A stretch of DNA of 64,000 nt from an uncultured Collinsella sp. (GCA_900758475.1 CAAERQ010000016.1:1-64000), one strand, 5' to 3'. Shown: positions 34,571 through 44,258, numbered from the stretch's first letter. Notes: a model not told the origin generated them from the sequence alone. Program-made: numbers and translations.

Positions 34571-37237
34571 ATGACACCTCTCGCAAAACGTCTCCCGCGC
34601 GAGCTGCGCCGCAATATCGGCAAGTACCTGGGCATCTTTTTGCTTATGTGCGGAAGCATCGCCCTTACCTCGGGCTTTTTGCTCGCGGCCCACTCCATCG
34701 GCTGCCTCATCGACGGCATGCGCGACGAGTACATCATCGAAGACGGCCGCGTGACCACCTCCTTCGAGGCTACCGACAATCAACTCAAAGCAGCCGAGGG
34801 CGCAGCTGACGATGCCGGCGGCGTCACGCTCTACAAGAATTTCTCCATCGACGCCATCATCAAAAAGACCGCCGGCGACGACGGCACCAAGCGCACGCTG
34901 CGCACCTATGCGCACCGCACCAAGGTCGATATCGCGTCCTACTGTGAGGGCAAGGAGCCCAAGGCGGACGACGAGGTAGCAATCGACCGCGTTTTTGCCA
35001 CCAACAACGACCTCGCCGTGGGCGATAAGGTCGAGCTCGAGGGGCGCACCTACACCATCTGCGGCATCATGACCCAGCCCGACAGCCAGGCGCTGTTCCT
35101 CAACAATTCGGACTTTACGGTGAACACCATCACGTACGGAGTGGCCGAGGTCACCGACGCCGGCTTTGCCGCGCTCGAGGACGCCGGCGGCGCACCCGCC
35201 TACACATACTCCTTCACCTTTGCCGATCGCGATCTCTCCACCGCGGACCGCACCGATGCCGAGCAGGATATGGTAGAGGCGCTCACCGACGCCGATGCGC
35301 GCGTGGATGACCTCATCGACGCCGATTCCAACCAGGGCATTGGCTATGCGCGCGACGACGTGGACGGCGACTCCATGATGTGGATGACGCTGCTCGACAT
35401 TATTATCGTGATTATGGCGTTCGTCTTTGTGGTCCTTACCGACGCGACCATCGAGGAGGAGAGCGCCATCATCGGCACGCTGCTCGCCAGCGGCTATCGT
35501 CGTCGCGAGATTGTACTCCACTACCTGGCGCTTCCCGCCATCGTAGGCGTGGTCGCGGCGCTACTGGGCACCGCTCTCGGCATTGCGTTCTTTACCGAGC
35601 CCATGCGCAGCCTCTATTACGGTTCGTACAGCCTGCCGCCCTTCCAGGTGTACTGGAGCTGGGAGATCTTTGTGAAATGCGCCGTGGTTCCCGCCACCGC
35701 GCTCATCCTCATCACACTGGTGGGTCTGCTTCGCAAGATGGGCAAGACGCCGTTGCAGTTCCTTCGTCACGAGGCGAGCGGCAAATCGGGCACCAAGCGC
35801 GGCTTGCAGCTGCCGGAGCGCATGGGTTTTGTTTCCCGTTTCCGCCTGCGTATCTTCCTGCGCAACCTGGGTAACTTCGCCACGCTGCTCGTGGGCATTG
35901 CATTTGCCTCGCTGCTACTGCTCTTTGGCCTGGCGATTTTGCCCACGATGACGCACTACGCGGACAACCTCGAGACAAGCCTGGTCGCCGAGCACCAGTA
36001 CACGCTCAAGGCTCCGCTGGAGCTCGAGGGCACTGCCGAGGAGCGTGAGCAGTGGTCGGCACTCGAGCGCTTGCAGTCGGTTGACGGCGCGCTGCTTTCC
36101 GCCGCCCAGGATGCCGATGACGAGCTTGACGACGCGGCCGATGCGGCGCAGGCGGCGGCCGATGCCGCGACCGCATCTCCGTCTGCCGAGAGCCTGGCCG
36201 CGGCGCAGGACGCGCTCGCCAAGGTCCAGGACAAGAAGGATGCGCTCTACGCACGCCTTGACGATCTTGCCGATGTCCTCGGCTGCAACCGCGACGAGGC
36301 TATCGACCTGATCGACAAGGCCTCTAAGATCGACACTGACAACGACGAAATCCACCCGGTCAACACGACCGACAACGGCGCGTCGAAGATTGCGCAGGCC
36401 GAGAAATACGCCGTTTACCAGCTGCAATACGACCGCGGCGATGGTAATGGGCGGGAGACGATTTCCGTCTACGGCATCACGCCCAACTCGCGCTATTGGA
36501 AAGACCTCAACGTCGGCGATGGGCGCGTTGCCTTTGGCGGTGGCTTGCTCGACAAGTTTGGCTGGAGCGAGGGCCAGAAGGTCACGCTCGGCGACAAGTA
36601 CGAAGGCGAGCATTATTCCCTTGAGTACGCGGGCAAGGACTGTGCCTGGGGCTCCAAGTCGGACATGAATATCTATATGAGTATCGACGACTTTAACGAG
36701 CTGTTCGACAACGACGCCGCCTACTTTAACGGCTATGTGAGCGACGAGAAGCTCGACCTCGATGCTCGTTACTTTGCCGGCGACACCACGCCCGACGACA
36801 TGCGCGCCGTGGGCGACCAGTTCATCGGCATGATGAGCAAAATGATCGGCATGATGATCGGGCTCGCGGTATTTATCTTCCTGCTGTTTATGTACCTGCT
36901 GACCAAGACCGTGATTGACCACAGCGCCCGTTCGATTAGCTACATGAAAGTCTTTGGCTATCGAGATAGCGAGATCTCGCATCTGTACATTCGCTCGATC
37001 ACGCTGTGCGTGGCGGCGTCGCTCGTGCTGAGCCTGCCGGTCATCATTGGCTCGCTCACGGCCATCTTCCGCTCGATGCTGCTCGCCTACAACGGCAATA
37101 TCGAGATCTACGTGCCCGCCTGGTCTATGGCTGCATGCGTCGGCATTGGCTTTGCGACCTACCTGGTCGTGGCGCTGCTACACACGCGCTCCATCAAGCG
37201 CGTCAGCCTGGCCGAGGCCCTCAAAGTCCAAGAGTAG
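34571..37237 (+). CDS. FtsX-fold ABC permease with large extracytoplasmic domains
   Basis: 888 residues from the ATG at 34571, 8 bp after the ATPase stop. One helix near the N-terminus, an extracytoplasmic domain (about 45-270), three helices (about 275-390, with the EESAIIGTLLASGYRRREI cytoplasmic signature of FtsX permeases), a further helix near 435, a second extracytoplasmic domain of about 300 residues that includes an Ala/Asp-rich coiled coil (about 505-575), and three final helices. This two-module layout matches BceB/YtrF-like or lipoprotein-type exporters. No two-component system is adjacent to this pair. Confidence 0.88.
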   Translation: MTPLAKRLPRELRRNIGKYLGIFLLMCGSIALTSGFLLAAHSIGCLIDGMRDEYIIEDGRVTTSFEATDNQLKAAEGAADDAGGVTLYKNFSIDAIIKKTAGDDGTKRTLRTYAHRTKVDIASYCEGKEPKADDEVAIDRVFATNNDLAVGDKVELEGRTYTICGIMTQPDSQALFLNNSDFTVNTITYGVAEVTDAGFAALEDAGGAPAYTYSFTFADRDLSTADRTDAEQDMVEALTDADARVDDLIDADSNQGIGYARDDVDGDSMMWMTLLDIIIVIMAFVFVVLTDATIEEESAIIGTLLASGYRRREIVLHYLALPAIVGVVAALLGTALGIAFFTEPMRSLYYGSYSLPPFQVYWSWEIFVKCAVVPATALILITLVGLLRKMGKTPLQFLRHEASGKSGTKRGLQLPERMGFVSRFRLRIFLRNLGNFATLLVGIAFASLLLLFGLAILPTMTHYADNLETSLVAEHQYTLKAPLELEGTAEEREQWSALERLQSVDGALLSAAQDADDELDDAADAAQAAADAATASPSAESLAAAQDALAKVQDKKDALYARLDDLADVLGCNRDEAIDLIDKASKIDTDNDEIHPVNTTDNGASKIAQAEKYAVYQLQYDRGDGNGRETISVYGITPNSRYWKDLNVGDGRVAFGGGLLDKFGWSEGQKVTLGDKYEGEHYSLEYAGKDCAWGSKSDMNIYMSIDDFNELFDNDAAYFNGYVSDEKLDLDARYFAGDTTPDDMRAVGDQFIGMMSKMIGMMIGLAVFIFLLFMYLLTKTVIDHSARSISYMKVFGYRDSEISHLYIRSITLCVAASLVLSLPVIIGSLTAIFRSMLLAYNGNIEIYVPAWSMAACVGIGFATYLVVALLHTRSIKRVSLAEALKVQE

Positions 37238-37346
37238 TCGTTAAGAACGTCCCCAACGACTAGGTTTCGCGCTTGACTTTGACCCTACTTCAACGGGTAC
37301 CATTCTCCTATGTCTGTAACGCCATATAGACCGAGGGGATAGATCT

Positions 37347-38552
37347 ATGACCGCAACTGCACCCGCAGCACCCGCTAAGGTGTATTTCACCAACCTGCGC
37401 ACGCATGCTCGCGAGAGCCAGCTCGACAAGCTCAAGCGTCTCATCCGTCACGCCGGTATCGAGCAGATCGACTTTGAGAACAAGTTCGTCGCCATCAAGA
37501 TTCACTTTGGCGAGCTGGGCAACCTGAGCTTTTTGCGCCCCAACTACGCCCGCGCCGTCGCGGATGTCGTGAAGGAACTGGGCGGCAAGCCCTTCCTCAC
37601 CGACTGCAACACGCTCTACGTCGGTAGCCGCAAAAACGCGCTCGAGCACATCGATACCGCCTATCAGAACGGCTTTACCCCGTATGCCACGGGCTGCCAG
37701 ATCATCATCGCCGACGGCCTCAAGGGTACCGACGAGGCGCTCGTCCCGGTCGAGGGTGGCGAGTACGTGCGCGAGGCCAAGATCGGTCAGGCACTCATGG
37801 ACGCCGACATCGTGATCAGCCTCACCCACTTTAAGGGTCATGAGCAGGCCGGCTTTGGCGGTGCCATGAAGAACCTGGGCATGGGAGGCGGCAGCCGTGC
37901 CGGCAAGATGGAGCAGCATGCCGCCGGCAAACCGAACGTCGCGACCGAGCACTGCATTGGCTGCCGTGCCTGCGAAAAGATCTGCGCGCACAACGCTATC
38001 TCGTTCGACGATACCCGCGAGCGCGAGCTTGCCAGCGGCGCTACTCGCACGGTGCACGTGGCCGCCATCGACCACGATCGCTGCGTGGGCTGCGGACGCT
38101 GCATTGCGGCATGCAACCAGGACTGCATCAAGCCCGGCTATGACGCTGCGGCCGACGTGCTCAACTACAAGATCGCCGAGTACACCAAGGCCGTCGTCGA
38201 CGGCCGCCCGAGCTTCCATATCTCGCTTGCTATGGACATCAGCCCCAACTGCGATTGTCATCCCGAAAACGATACGCCTATCGTCAACGACATCGGCATG
38301 TTCGCGAGCTTCGACCCGGTCGCCATCGATCAGGCCTGCGCCGATGCCGTCATGGCATCCGAGCCGCTGCCCAACACCGAGCTCACCGATAGCGCGGCGA
38401 AGATGGAGCATAACCACGAGCATCTGGAAGGCGAGCAGGCCAAGGACCCCTTCTGCATCACGCATCCCGACACCGACTGGCGCGCGTGCATCGCGCATGC
38501 CGAGAAAATCGGCCTGGGCACGAGCGAGTACGAGCTCATCGAGGTCAAGTAG
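37347..38552 (+). CDS. DUF362-like protein with two [4Fe-4S] ferredoxin motifs
   Basis: 401 residues. The N-terminal DUF362 domain (VYFTNLRTHARES...KIHFGELGN) and the middle LTHFKGHEQAGFGGAMKNLGMG box are typical of the family. Two ferredoxin motifs follow at about 200-260: CIGCRACEKICAHNA and CVGCGRCIAACNQDC. The C-terminus is His-rich (MEHNHEHLEGE). The family is widespread in anaerobes and thought to work in electron transfer, but no reaction is established. The gene stands alone with GAGGGG upstream and a strong terminator downstream. Confidence 0.85.
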   Translation: MTATAPAAPAKVYFTNLRTHARESQLDKLKRLIRHAGIEQIDFENKFVAIKIHFGELGNLSFLRPNYARAVADVVKELGGKPFLTDCNTLYVGSRKNALEHIDTAYQNGFTPYATGCQIIIADGLKGTDEALVPVEGGEYVREAKIGQALMDADIVISLTHFKGHEQAGFGGAMKNLGMGGGSRAGKMEQHAAGKPNVATEHCIGCRACEKICAHNAISFDDTRERELASGATRTVHVAAIDHDRCVGCGRCIAACNQDCIKPGYDAAADVLNYKIAEYTKAVVDGRPSFHISLAMDISPNCDCHPENDTPIVNDIGMFASFDPVAIDQACADAVMASEPLPNTELTDSAAKMEHNHEHLEGEQAKDPFCITHPDTDWRACIAHAEKIGLGTSEYELIEVK

Positions 38553-38604
38553 CACCTGTCTATTGGACATATCAAGCGCTTTTGTTGCGTAACGTAAGTA
38601 AAAA

Positions 38605-38638
38605 CCGCCCGTGAGCACAGCGCTCACGGGCGGCTTTT
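38605..38638 (+). terminator. Rho-independent terminator
   Basis: Perfect 12-bp arms (CCGCCCGTGAGC at 38605-38616, GCTCACGGGCGG at 38622-38633) followed by CTTTT, 52 bp after the ferredoxin-type gene. Confidence 0.9.
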
Positions 38639-38766
38639 CGGAAGTGCGGTGAAAAATCGAATACCGCCGACCACAAACCGTTTTTTGGCAACAAAACCCC
38701 TGATAAATCGTTGGTAAAACTGCGGTCTGGTCGGGCTTCGCGCGATTTTCCCCGCACTTCCGAAAA
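38635..38766. repeat. Palindromic intergenic element, type C
   Basis: A 132-bp element with near-perfect 24-bp inverted ends (38635-38659 and 38743-38766; outer end TTTTCGGAAGTGCGG). The interior holds AACAAAACCCC and GGTAAAACTGCGGT, reminiscent of the interior of types A and B. Its left end overlaps the terminator T run. It has no coding capacity. Confidence 0.8.
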
Positions 38767-38769
38767 CAG

Positions 38770-38787
38770 GGGGCCAGATAAAGCCCC
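38770..38787 (-). terminator. Small hairpin behind the alpha/beta hydrolase gene
   Basis: GGGGC (38770-38774) and GCCCC (38783-38787), just past the stop of the minus-strand hydrolase; on the minus strand it is followed by CTGTTTTC. Weak. Confidence 0.4.
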
Positions 38788-38803
38788 AGACGTTGCTTTT
38801 TGC

Positions 38804-39769
38804 CTAAAAATACTCGTCGAGGAAGTCGTCGACCGTATTCCAGTAGAGCTCGGGGTCAATTTGCGCGCTCTTGGCGTGGGTGGCGCCATGGATGGTGAGC
38901 TTTTGCTTGACCTTGCTGGCGCACGCGTCGTAGTTTTGGTCGAGCATGTCGTACGGCACAAAGGTGTCCTGGTCGCCGTGGATAAACAGCATGGGAACCG
39001 TCGCGTGTTTGAGTTGCCCCACGCTGCTCGCCTTATGAAAGTCGTAGCCCGCGCGCACGTTGCACACCAAGTTTGCCACATCGAGCAAGGGAAAGCTGGG
39101 CAGGCCGAACACGTCTTTGAGCTGCAGAGAAAACTCGTCCCAAACACTCGTATAACCGCAGTCCTCGATAATGCATTTCACGTTTGCGGGCAGAGATTCC
39201 CCCGCGACGTTCATGGCGGTTGCCGCACCCATCGACTCGCCAAAGACCAGGATGCGCGCCTCGGGGTCAGCCTGAACGATTTGCTCGATCCATGCGACGA
39301 TGTCGAGGCGCTCGGGCCAGCCCATGCCGATATAGTCGCCGCCGGAGCGCTCGTGGGCGCGGGCGGCGGGTGCGAGCGCGTTCATGCCGCGGTCGTGGAA
39401 TCGCTTGACGTATCGGGCCATACCGATGGGCTCATCGGTGTATCCGTGTAGACAGACAGCGTAATTGTGCGTGGCCTCTGGGGCGGCAAAATACCAAGCG
39501 GCAAGCTCGGTTCCATCATCTGCGGTGAGGCTGCTGCTCTTGCGGTTCTCTTTAAACCATGCCCGCGCCTCGGTGTCCTCGGCATCCGGCTGCTCACCTT
39601 CTTTGCCGTTCTTGCTATCCTGCATCATCTTCATGGTGTACGGCGCTTGGGGGTTCAGGGCAAAGTCAAACAAAAAGTTGCCGGCAAACCCCAGCAGCGC
39701 GACAACGAGCGCCGACGCAACAACGACGGTTGTCTTAAGCTTTCGATGGGAACGTGCGTTTTGAGACAT
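38804..39769 (-). CDS. Membrane-anchored or secreted alpha/beta hydrolase
   Basis: 321 residues with an N-terminal hydrophobic helix (about 13-35) acting as signal anchor, so the enzyme is extracytoplasmic. The fold is the alpha/beta hydrolase of the YqkD/BAAT-like group: oxyanion region CLHGYTDEP, nucleophile S179 in FGESMG, probable Asp in HGDQDTFVP and His in HGATHAKS. Its substrate is unknown; relatives include esterases, feruloyl-esterase-like enzymes and possibly bile-salt-modifying enzymes. AGGAAAG precedes the ATG. It stands alone on the minus strand. Confidence 0.88.
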   Translation of the reverse strand: MSQNARSHRKLKTTVVVASALVVALLGFAGNFLFDFALNPQAPYTMKMMQDSKNGKEGEQPDAEDTEARAWFKENRKSSSLTADDGTELAAWYFAAPEATHNYAVCLHGYTDEPIGMARYVKRFHDRGMNALAPAARAHERSGGDYIGMGWPERLDIVAWIEQIVQADPEARILVFGESMGAATAMNVAGESLPANVKCIIEDCGYTSVWDEFSLQLKDVFGLPSFPLLDVANLVCNVRAGYDFHKASSVGQLKHATVPMLFIHGDQDTFVPYDMLDQNYDACASKVKQKLTIHGATHAKSAQIDPELYWNTVDDFLDEYF

Positions 39770-39955
39770 GAGAAGCTTTCCTATAAGATGTTAATACATC
39801 AACATTTAAAACAAGCGCATTATGGACGTTCGCCGTTGATGCGTCAACAAGCAAAGAATGGGTAAACAAAGGGTCACGTATGGTGCAAATTTCGCACGTA
39901 CCTAGACGCTTTGATATAGTGTTGAGAACTCTTTACGTTGGAGGATGTAACCGGC

Positions 39956-40639
39956 ATGTCCGATTCGAGCGACAGTTCCAAGCCGCGACCCAAGACCGCG
40001 GCCGTTCCACACTACACGGTGGGCGAGGAGATCATGAACTCCGTCACCCATGGTGTCGGCTGCCTGCTGGGTATCGCGGGCCTGGTGCTCCTGATCGTAT
40101 TCGCTGCCCTGCGCGGCGGAGGTCCGGCCCACATGGCCGCGGCGATTGTCTATGGTGTCAGCATTATTCTTGAATATCTGGCCTCCACGCTCTACCACGC
40201 GATTCAGCCCGCGGGCGCCAAGCGCGTGTTTCGCATCATCGACCACAGCTGCATCTACCTGCTCATAGCCGGCAGCTATACGCCGTTTTGCCTCATCACG
40301 CTCGCAAACGACGGCGGCCCTGCGCTGTTCTTTGCCGTGTGGGCCATCGCCATTATCGGCATCGCACTCGAGTGCTTTTTGCGCGAGCGTCAACCGCACT
40401 GGGTAAGCGGCCTGGTCTACCTGCTGATGGGCTGGCTCGTTGTCTTTAAGCTGCCCGAACTTGTGGCGCTGCTCAACCCCGTGGCACTTGCCCTGCTCGC
40501 CGTCGGCGGCGTGTGCTACACCGTGGGCGTGCCGTTCTATATCGCCAAAAACGTGCGCTATCTGCACAGTGTTTTCCACTTGTGGGTGCTCGCCGGCAGC
40601 ATCTTCCAGTTCATGGCGGTGATCCTCTTCGTAATCTAG
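39956..40639 (+). CDS. trhA: Hemolysin III/TrhA-family membrane protein
   Basis: 227 residues from the ATG at 39956 (GGAGG site 11 bases upstream). Seven membrane helices. The family motifs are clear: EEIMNSVTHGVG near the start, STLYHA (metal-site His) in the second or third helix, IIDHSCIYLLIAGSYTPF in the middle and HSVFHLWVLAGS (metal-site His pair) near the end. Bacterial members affect membrane lipid homeostasis; the hemolysin name is historical. It stands as a single gene before the CNNM-type gene. Confidence 0.9.
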   Translation: MSDSSDSSKPRPKTAAVPHYTVGEEIMNSVTHGVGCLLGIAGLVLLIVFAALRGGGPAHMAAAIVYGVSIILEYLASTLYHAIQPAGAKRVFRIIDHSCIYLLIAGSYTPFCLITLANDGGPALFFAVWAIAIIGIALECFLRERQPHWVSGLVYLLMGWLVVFKLPELVALLNPVALALLAVGGVCYTVGVPFYIAKNVRYLHSVFHLWVLAGSIFQFMAVILFVI

Positions 40640-40745
40640 GACCACGCCCACGGCCCCGCTCGCACGGGCGACTGGTGCAATTGCCGTATCCGCCATCAAC
40701 GTTTTACCCTGACGTCCCGAATCTTGGAGGTTCGAGAAACTCCCG

Positions 40746-42119
40746 ATGGACATAACCATCTCCCTTATTACCACGCTCGTCCTGACCCTCATCAACGGCT
40801 ACTTCTCTATGTCCGAGATGGCGCTCACCACGGCCAAGCGCGCCGTGTTGGAACACGAGGCCGAGGAAGGCGACAAGCGCGCCGAGCACGCCATTAAGCT
40901 GGCCGCCGACTCCGACCAGCTGCTGGCCACCATCCAGGTTGCCATCACGCTCGTGGGCTTTGCCTCGTCCGCCGTCGCCTCGACGAGCCTGTCCGACCCG
41001 CTTGCCACGTGGCTCATGAGCTTTGGCATCGCGCCGCTTTCCGCCATCGCGCGCGGCCTGGCGCCGGTCATCATCACCGTCGCCGTCGCCTTTGTGTCCA
41101 TCGTGATTGGCGAACTCGTGCCCAAGCGCATCGGCCTCGCTAACGCCGAGGGCGTATCCAAGCAGGTCGTGGGACCGCTTTCCGTGTTCCAAAAGATCGC
41201 CCGTCCGCTCGTGTGGCTGACCGGCGCTTGCTCCGATGGTCTGGCCCGCATCCTGCGCATCAAGAGCGCCGACGACCGCCAGAACGTTTCGGAGGAAGAG
41301 ATCAAGTACATGGTCTCGGAGCAGGACGACCTGCTCGACGAGGAAAAGCGCATGATCCACGAGATCTTCGACCTGGGCGACACCGTGGCTCGCGAGGTCA
41401 TGGTTCCGCGCGTGGACACCACCATGTGCGAGGACGACGAGACGGTCGCCGACGTGCTGTCCACCATGCGCCAGACCGGCTTCAGCCGCATCCCGGTGTA
41501 TCACGAGGATCCCGACAACGTCGCGGGCATCGCGCACATCAAGGACCTGATTCAGCCCGCGCTCGACGGCAAGGGCGACCAGCCCATCGCCGATTACCTG
41601 CGCGACGCCACCTTTGTGCCCGATACCAAGGACATCCTGCCGCTGCTGTCCGAGATGCAGACCTCGCACGACCAGATCGTGGTCGTCGTGGACGAGTACG
41701 GCGGCACGGCCGGCATCATCACCATCGAGGACATCGTCGAGGAGATCGTGGGCGAGATCGAGGACGAGTTCGACCCCGACAACAAGTATCTCACGCGCCT
41801 TTCGCGCCGCGAGTGGCTCGTTGATGGGCGTTTTTCGTGCGATGACGCGATTGAGCTTGGTTGGCCGCTCGAGGAAAGCGATGATTATGAGACCATCGCC
41901 GGCTGGATTTTGGAGCTTTGTGACTCGGTGCCCGATATCGGAGAGGTGTTTGAGGTCGCAGGGTACAAATTCAAGGTACAGTCGATGCGTGGCCAGCGCA
42001 TCTCGCTCATTCGCGTGATCGCTCCGGCCGAAACCGATAAGAAGGATTCCGAGTCCTCGGCAGAGAAGCCGGCGGCGTCGGGCGCGGGCTCTGCGGATCC
42101 GCACGATGGCGACGAGTAG
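40746..42119 (+). CDS. CNNM/HlyC-CorC family protein with CBS pair
   Basis: 457 residues: a DUF21/CNNM membrane domain (about 1-180, three to four helices; NGYFSMSEMALTTAKR is the family start), a CBS pair (about 215-335; REVMVPR and VDEYGGTAGIITIEDIVEEIVGEI) and a C-terminal CorC_HlyC domain (about 350-430), then an acidic, Ser/Ala-rich tail. The family exports or controls Mg2+ or related divalent cations. It fits the second metal locus at 46112-49227. The ribosome site (GGAGG) is about 15 bases from the ATG, farther than usual. Confidence 0.9.
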   Translation: MDITISLITTLVLTLINGYFSMSEMALTTAKRAVLEHEAEEGDKRAEHAIKLAADSDQLLATIQVAITLVGFASSAVASTSLSDPLATWLMSFGIAPLSAIARGLAPVIITVAVAFVSIVIGELVPKRIGLANAEGVSKQVVGPLSVFQKIARPLVWLTGACSDGLARILRIKSADDRQNVSEEEIKYMVSEQDDLLDEEKRMIHEIFDLGDTVAREVMVPRVDTTMCEDDETVADVLSTMRQTGFSRIPVYHEDPDNVAGIAHIKDLIQPALDGKGDQPIADYLRDATFVPDTKDILPLLSEMQTSHDQIVVVVDEYGGTAGIITIEDIVEEIVGEIEDEFDPDNKYLTRLSRREWLVDGRFSCDDAIELGWPLEESDDYETIAGWILELCDSVPDIGEVFEVAGYKFKVQSMRGQRISLIRVIAPAETDKKDSESSAEKPAASGAGSADPHDGDE

Positions 42120-42143
42120 GGCAAGGAAGAGTAGGGGAGAGTT

Positions 42144-42977
42144 ATGGCAGGCCTGTTCAACATCCTTAAGGTCACCGTCAGCGAGGACAAGATTTGCGCG
42201 CACGTGCTGGTGAACCCCGGCATGCCGCTCATGACCTCGGAGGATATCGAGGCCACGGCGCGCGTGTACTACCTGGTGCCGGCGATTGCCAAGCACCTGT
42301 GCCTGGGCGATTCGGGTCGCGAGTTCCAGGACTGCATGGGCCAGACCGAGCTTTGCCACCTGCTGGAGCACGTGACGGTCGAGCTCATGAACGAGACCGG
42401 TCTTGCGGGCAGCATTTCGTGCGGCCGCACTCGCGTGAGCGAGCACGACGAGCGTGTCTTTGAGGTTGAGCTTTCGTGTCCCGATGACGCGTTGGCCATT
42501 GGCGCGCTGTCGTCGGCGACCTTTATGATGGACTGGGCGTACCTGCACGCCGACCAGCCGGCCCCCGACGTGGAAAGCACGGTCGCGGGCCTGCGCAACC
42601 TGGTGCTGGGCATGCGTGCCGAGGCCGAGGGCAAGGACCCGCACGAGGCCGTTGCCGCTGCGAACGGCGAGGACGTGGCCGAGGATGTGCCCGAGGGCGA
42701 CGCTCCTGCCGACGCCGACACTGAGCCCGTTGCCGAGGCGCCTGCTGCGTCTGAGCCTGCGGAGCCCCAAGGCGTCCCGAGCTTTGACGACGAGCCGCAG
42801 ATGCCAATCGATACCGAGGGTGCGGTTGCCGAGAACCACGAGGCCCCCGCGGCCGTCTTTGGTGGTGCGGCAACGGCTCCGTCCGGCTCGGCGCACGAGG
42901 GCAACTTGCCGCTCGTCGATGGCGCCGGCGAGGACCCGGCCGCCACGGTGGCCATGCCTGCCATGCCGCAGGAGTAG
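42144..42977 (+). CDS. Unknown protein with cyanophycin-synthetase N-domain-like box and disordered tail
   Basis: 277 residues, GGGGAG before the ATG. The first 155 residues are a folded domain whose TELCHLLEHVTVELMNE and SCGRTR boxes resemble the N-terminal domain of cyanophycin synthetases (EHVxxELQ...GxTR). No ATP-grasp or Mur-ligase domain follows. From about residue 160 the protein is a low-complexity Ala/Glu/Pro-rich acidic tail. It lies 24 bp after the CNNM-type gene and could be in its operon. Function unknown; the similarity was recognised by eye only. Confidence 0.6.
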   Translation: MAGLFNILKVTVSEDKICAHVLVNPGMPLMTSEDIEATARVYYLVPAIAKHLCLGDSGREFQDCMGQTELCHLLEHVTVELMNETGLAGSISCGRTRVSEHDERVFEVELSCPDDALAIGALSSATFMMDWAYLHADQPAPDVESTVAGLRNLVLGMRAEAEGKDPHEAVAAANGEDVAEDVPEGDAPADADTEPVAEAPAASEPAEPQGVPSFDDEPQMPIDTEGAVAENHEAPAAVFGGAATAPSGSAHEGNLPLVDGAGEDPAATVAMPAMPQE

Positions 42978-43113
42978 GTTTACTCGCTTATCACCATCAT
43001 GTACCTGCGCTTTTACCGTACGCAGATGAGCGCGACGGCAAGTGTTGCGCTGCGGGTATAATGGACAGCATTCAAACGGTGGGCATCGAGGTGCCCGCAG
43101 GAGAGGAATGATC

Positions 43114-43503
43114 ATGGGAAAGACTTTCAGCTTTGTCTCCGGTGCGCTCTTTGGTGCTGCTGCCGGCGCTATCATCGGCGTTGCTCTGGCCCCGCGCTCG
43201 GGTGCCGAGACCCGCGCCATGGCCGCCGATATCGCCAACGATGCCTGGGACAACATGCGTGACACCTACGAGCACAGTGCCGAGGAGGCCCGTGCCGCGG
43301 TCAACGACTTTGGTCCGATGGTCGACGCCAAGACCGATGACCTGCGCGCCAAGGTCGACCTGGCCCGCGAGCGCATGGACCAGCTTCGCGAGCAGCTCAA
43401 CGACGCCATCTCGGGCGGCAACGTGACGCCCGCTGCCGACGTCGTGGTCGAGAACGTCACCGAGGCCGGCACCGAGGCCACGGAGCCCTCGACCGAGGCA
43501 TAA
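43114..43503 (+). CDS. YtxH-domain protein
   Basis: 129 residues. The N-terminal helix (SFVSGALFGAAAGAIIGVALAPRSG) with the LAPRSG end is the hallmark of YtxH proteins. A long amphipathic helix follows (about 30-100) and then an acidic tail. Starts at 43114 or 43108 are both possible; AGAGG is best placed for 43114. The stop overlaps the ATG of the PRC-barrel gene (TAATG). Family function is unclear, often stress- or envelope-related. Confidence 0.82.
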   Translation: MGKTFSFVSGALFGAAAGAIIGVALAPRSGAETRAMAADIANDAWDNMRDTYEHSAEEARAAVNDFGPMVDAKTDDLRAKVDLARERMDQLREQLNDAISGGNVTPAADVVVENVTEAGTEATEPSTEA

Positions 43504-44258
43504 TGCGCGCAGGGGATTTTGTCGGCGTCAAGGTTTATCGTAAGCCCGCCGAAGACAAGCGCACCAAAAAGGACGGCACGCCGCGCAGCCCCAAAAAGCT
43601 CGGCAAGATTCACTTTCCCGTCTTTACCCCGGGCGGTACGCGCGTGGTGGGCTTTATGGTCCGCCAGTCCGATATCGCGGGTATGATCGAGCGCCCCGAC
43701 CGGTTTGTGGCGCTCGATGCCATCGGCGTCTATGAGGGCGCTGTCGCGGTCGACGACGTCAAGGGCACCTACGATGCCGCCGCGGCCAAGCGCCTCGATA
43801 TCAACCTGGACGATTGCATCATCTGGGTTGGCATGGACGTGCGCACGGAATCGGGCGATGCCGTGGGCTACTGCTCGGACGTTGAGTTCAAGCCGCGTTC
43901 GGGCATTGTGCAGACGTTCTATGTGACCGCCAGCGCCGCATCGAGCATGTTGGTGGGCGACACGCAGGTGCCGCCGACGATGCTGCGCGGCTACGAGAAC
44001 GGCGCGATGATTGTCTCGGACGAGGTCAAGGCGCTCGGGTATTCGGGCGGCGCGGCCGCCAAGGCTGCCGAGGCCAGCGTCGTGGTGGGCGATAAGGTCA
44101 AGAAGGGCGCCAAGGTGCTCGATGACAAGGGATCGGTCGCCGTGGACAAGGGCAGCCGCGCACTGGGCAAGCAGCTCGGCAAGACGCGCGGTATGTTCAA
44201 GGCCTTTAAGGACGAATATCAAAAGGCGAGCGGGGGCTCGTCAAAAGCTAGCAAATAG
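43503..44258 (+). CDS. PRC-barrel domain protein
   Basis: 251 residues. Residues 35-110 read as a PRC-barrel-like fold (KIHFPVFTPGGTRVVGFMV...RPDRFVALDAIGV), and a second related segment may lie at about 105-160 (VGYCSDVEFKPRSGIVQTFYV). The C-terminus is Ala/Lys-rich and helical. It is translationally coupled to the YtxH gene. PRC barrels often bind RNA or partner proteins; no specific role can be given. Confidence 0.7.
   Translation: MRAGDFVGVKVYRKPAEDKRTKKDGTPRSPKKLGKIHFPVFTPGGTRVVGFMVRQSDIAGMIERPDRFVALDAIGVYEGAVAVDDVKGTYDAAAAKRLDINLDDCIIWVGMDVRTESGDAVGYCSDVEFKPRSGIVQTFYVTASAASSMLVGDTQVPPTMLRGYENGAMIVSDEVKALGYSGGAAAKAAEASVVVGDKVKKGAKVLDDKGSVAVDKGSRALGKQLGKTRGMFKAFKDEYQKASGGSSKASK

Noticed and set aside
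40704..43265. 853-residue minus-strand open frame under the CNNM-type and neighbouring genes
   Set aside because: Antisense to three well-supported genes, with no motifs of its own.
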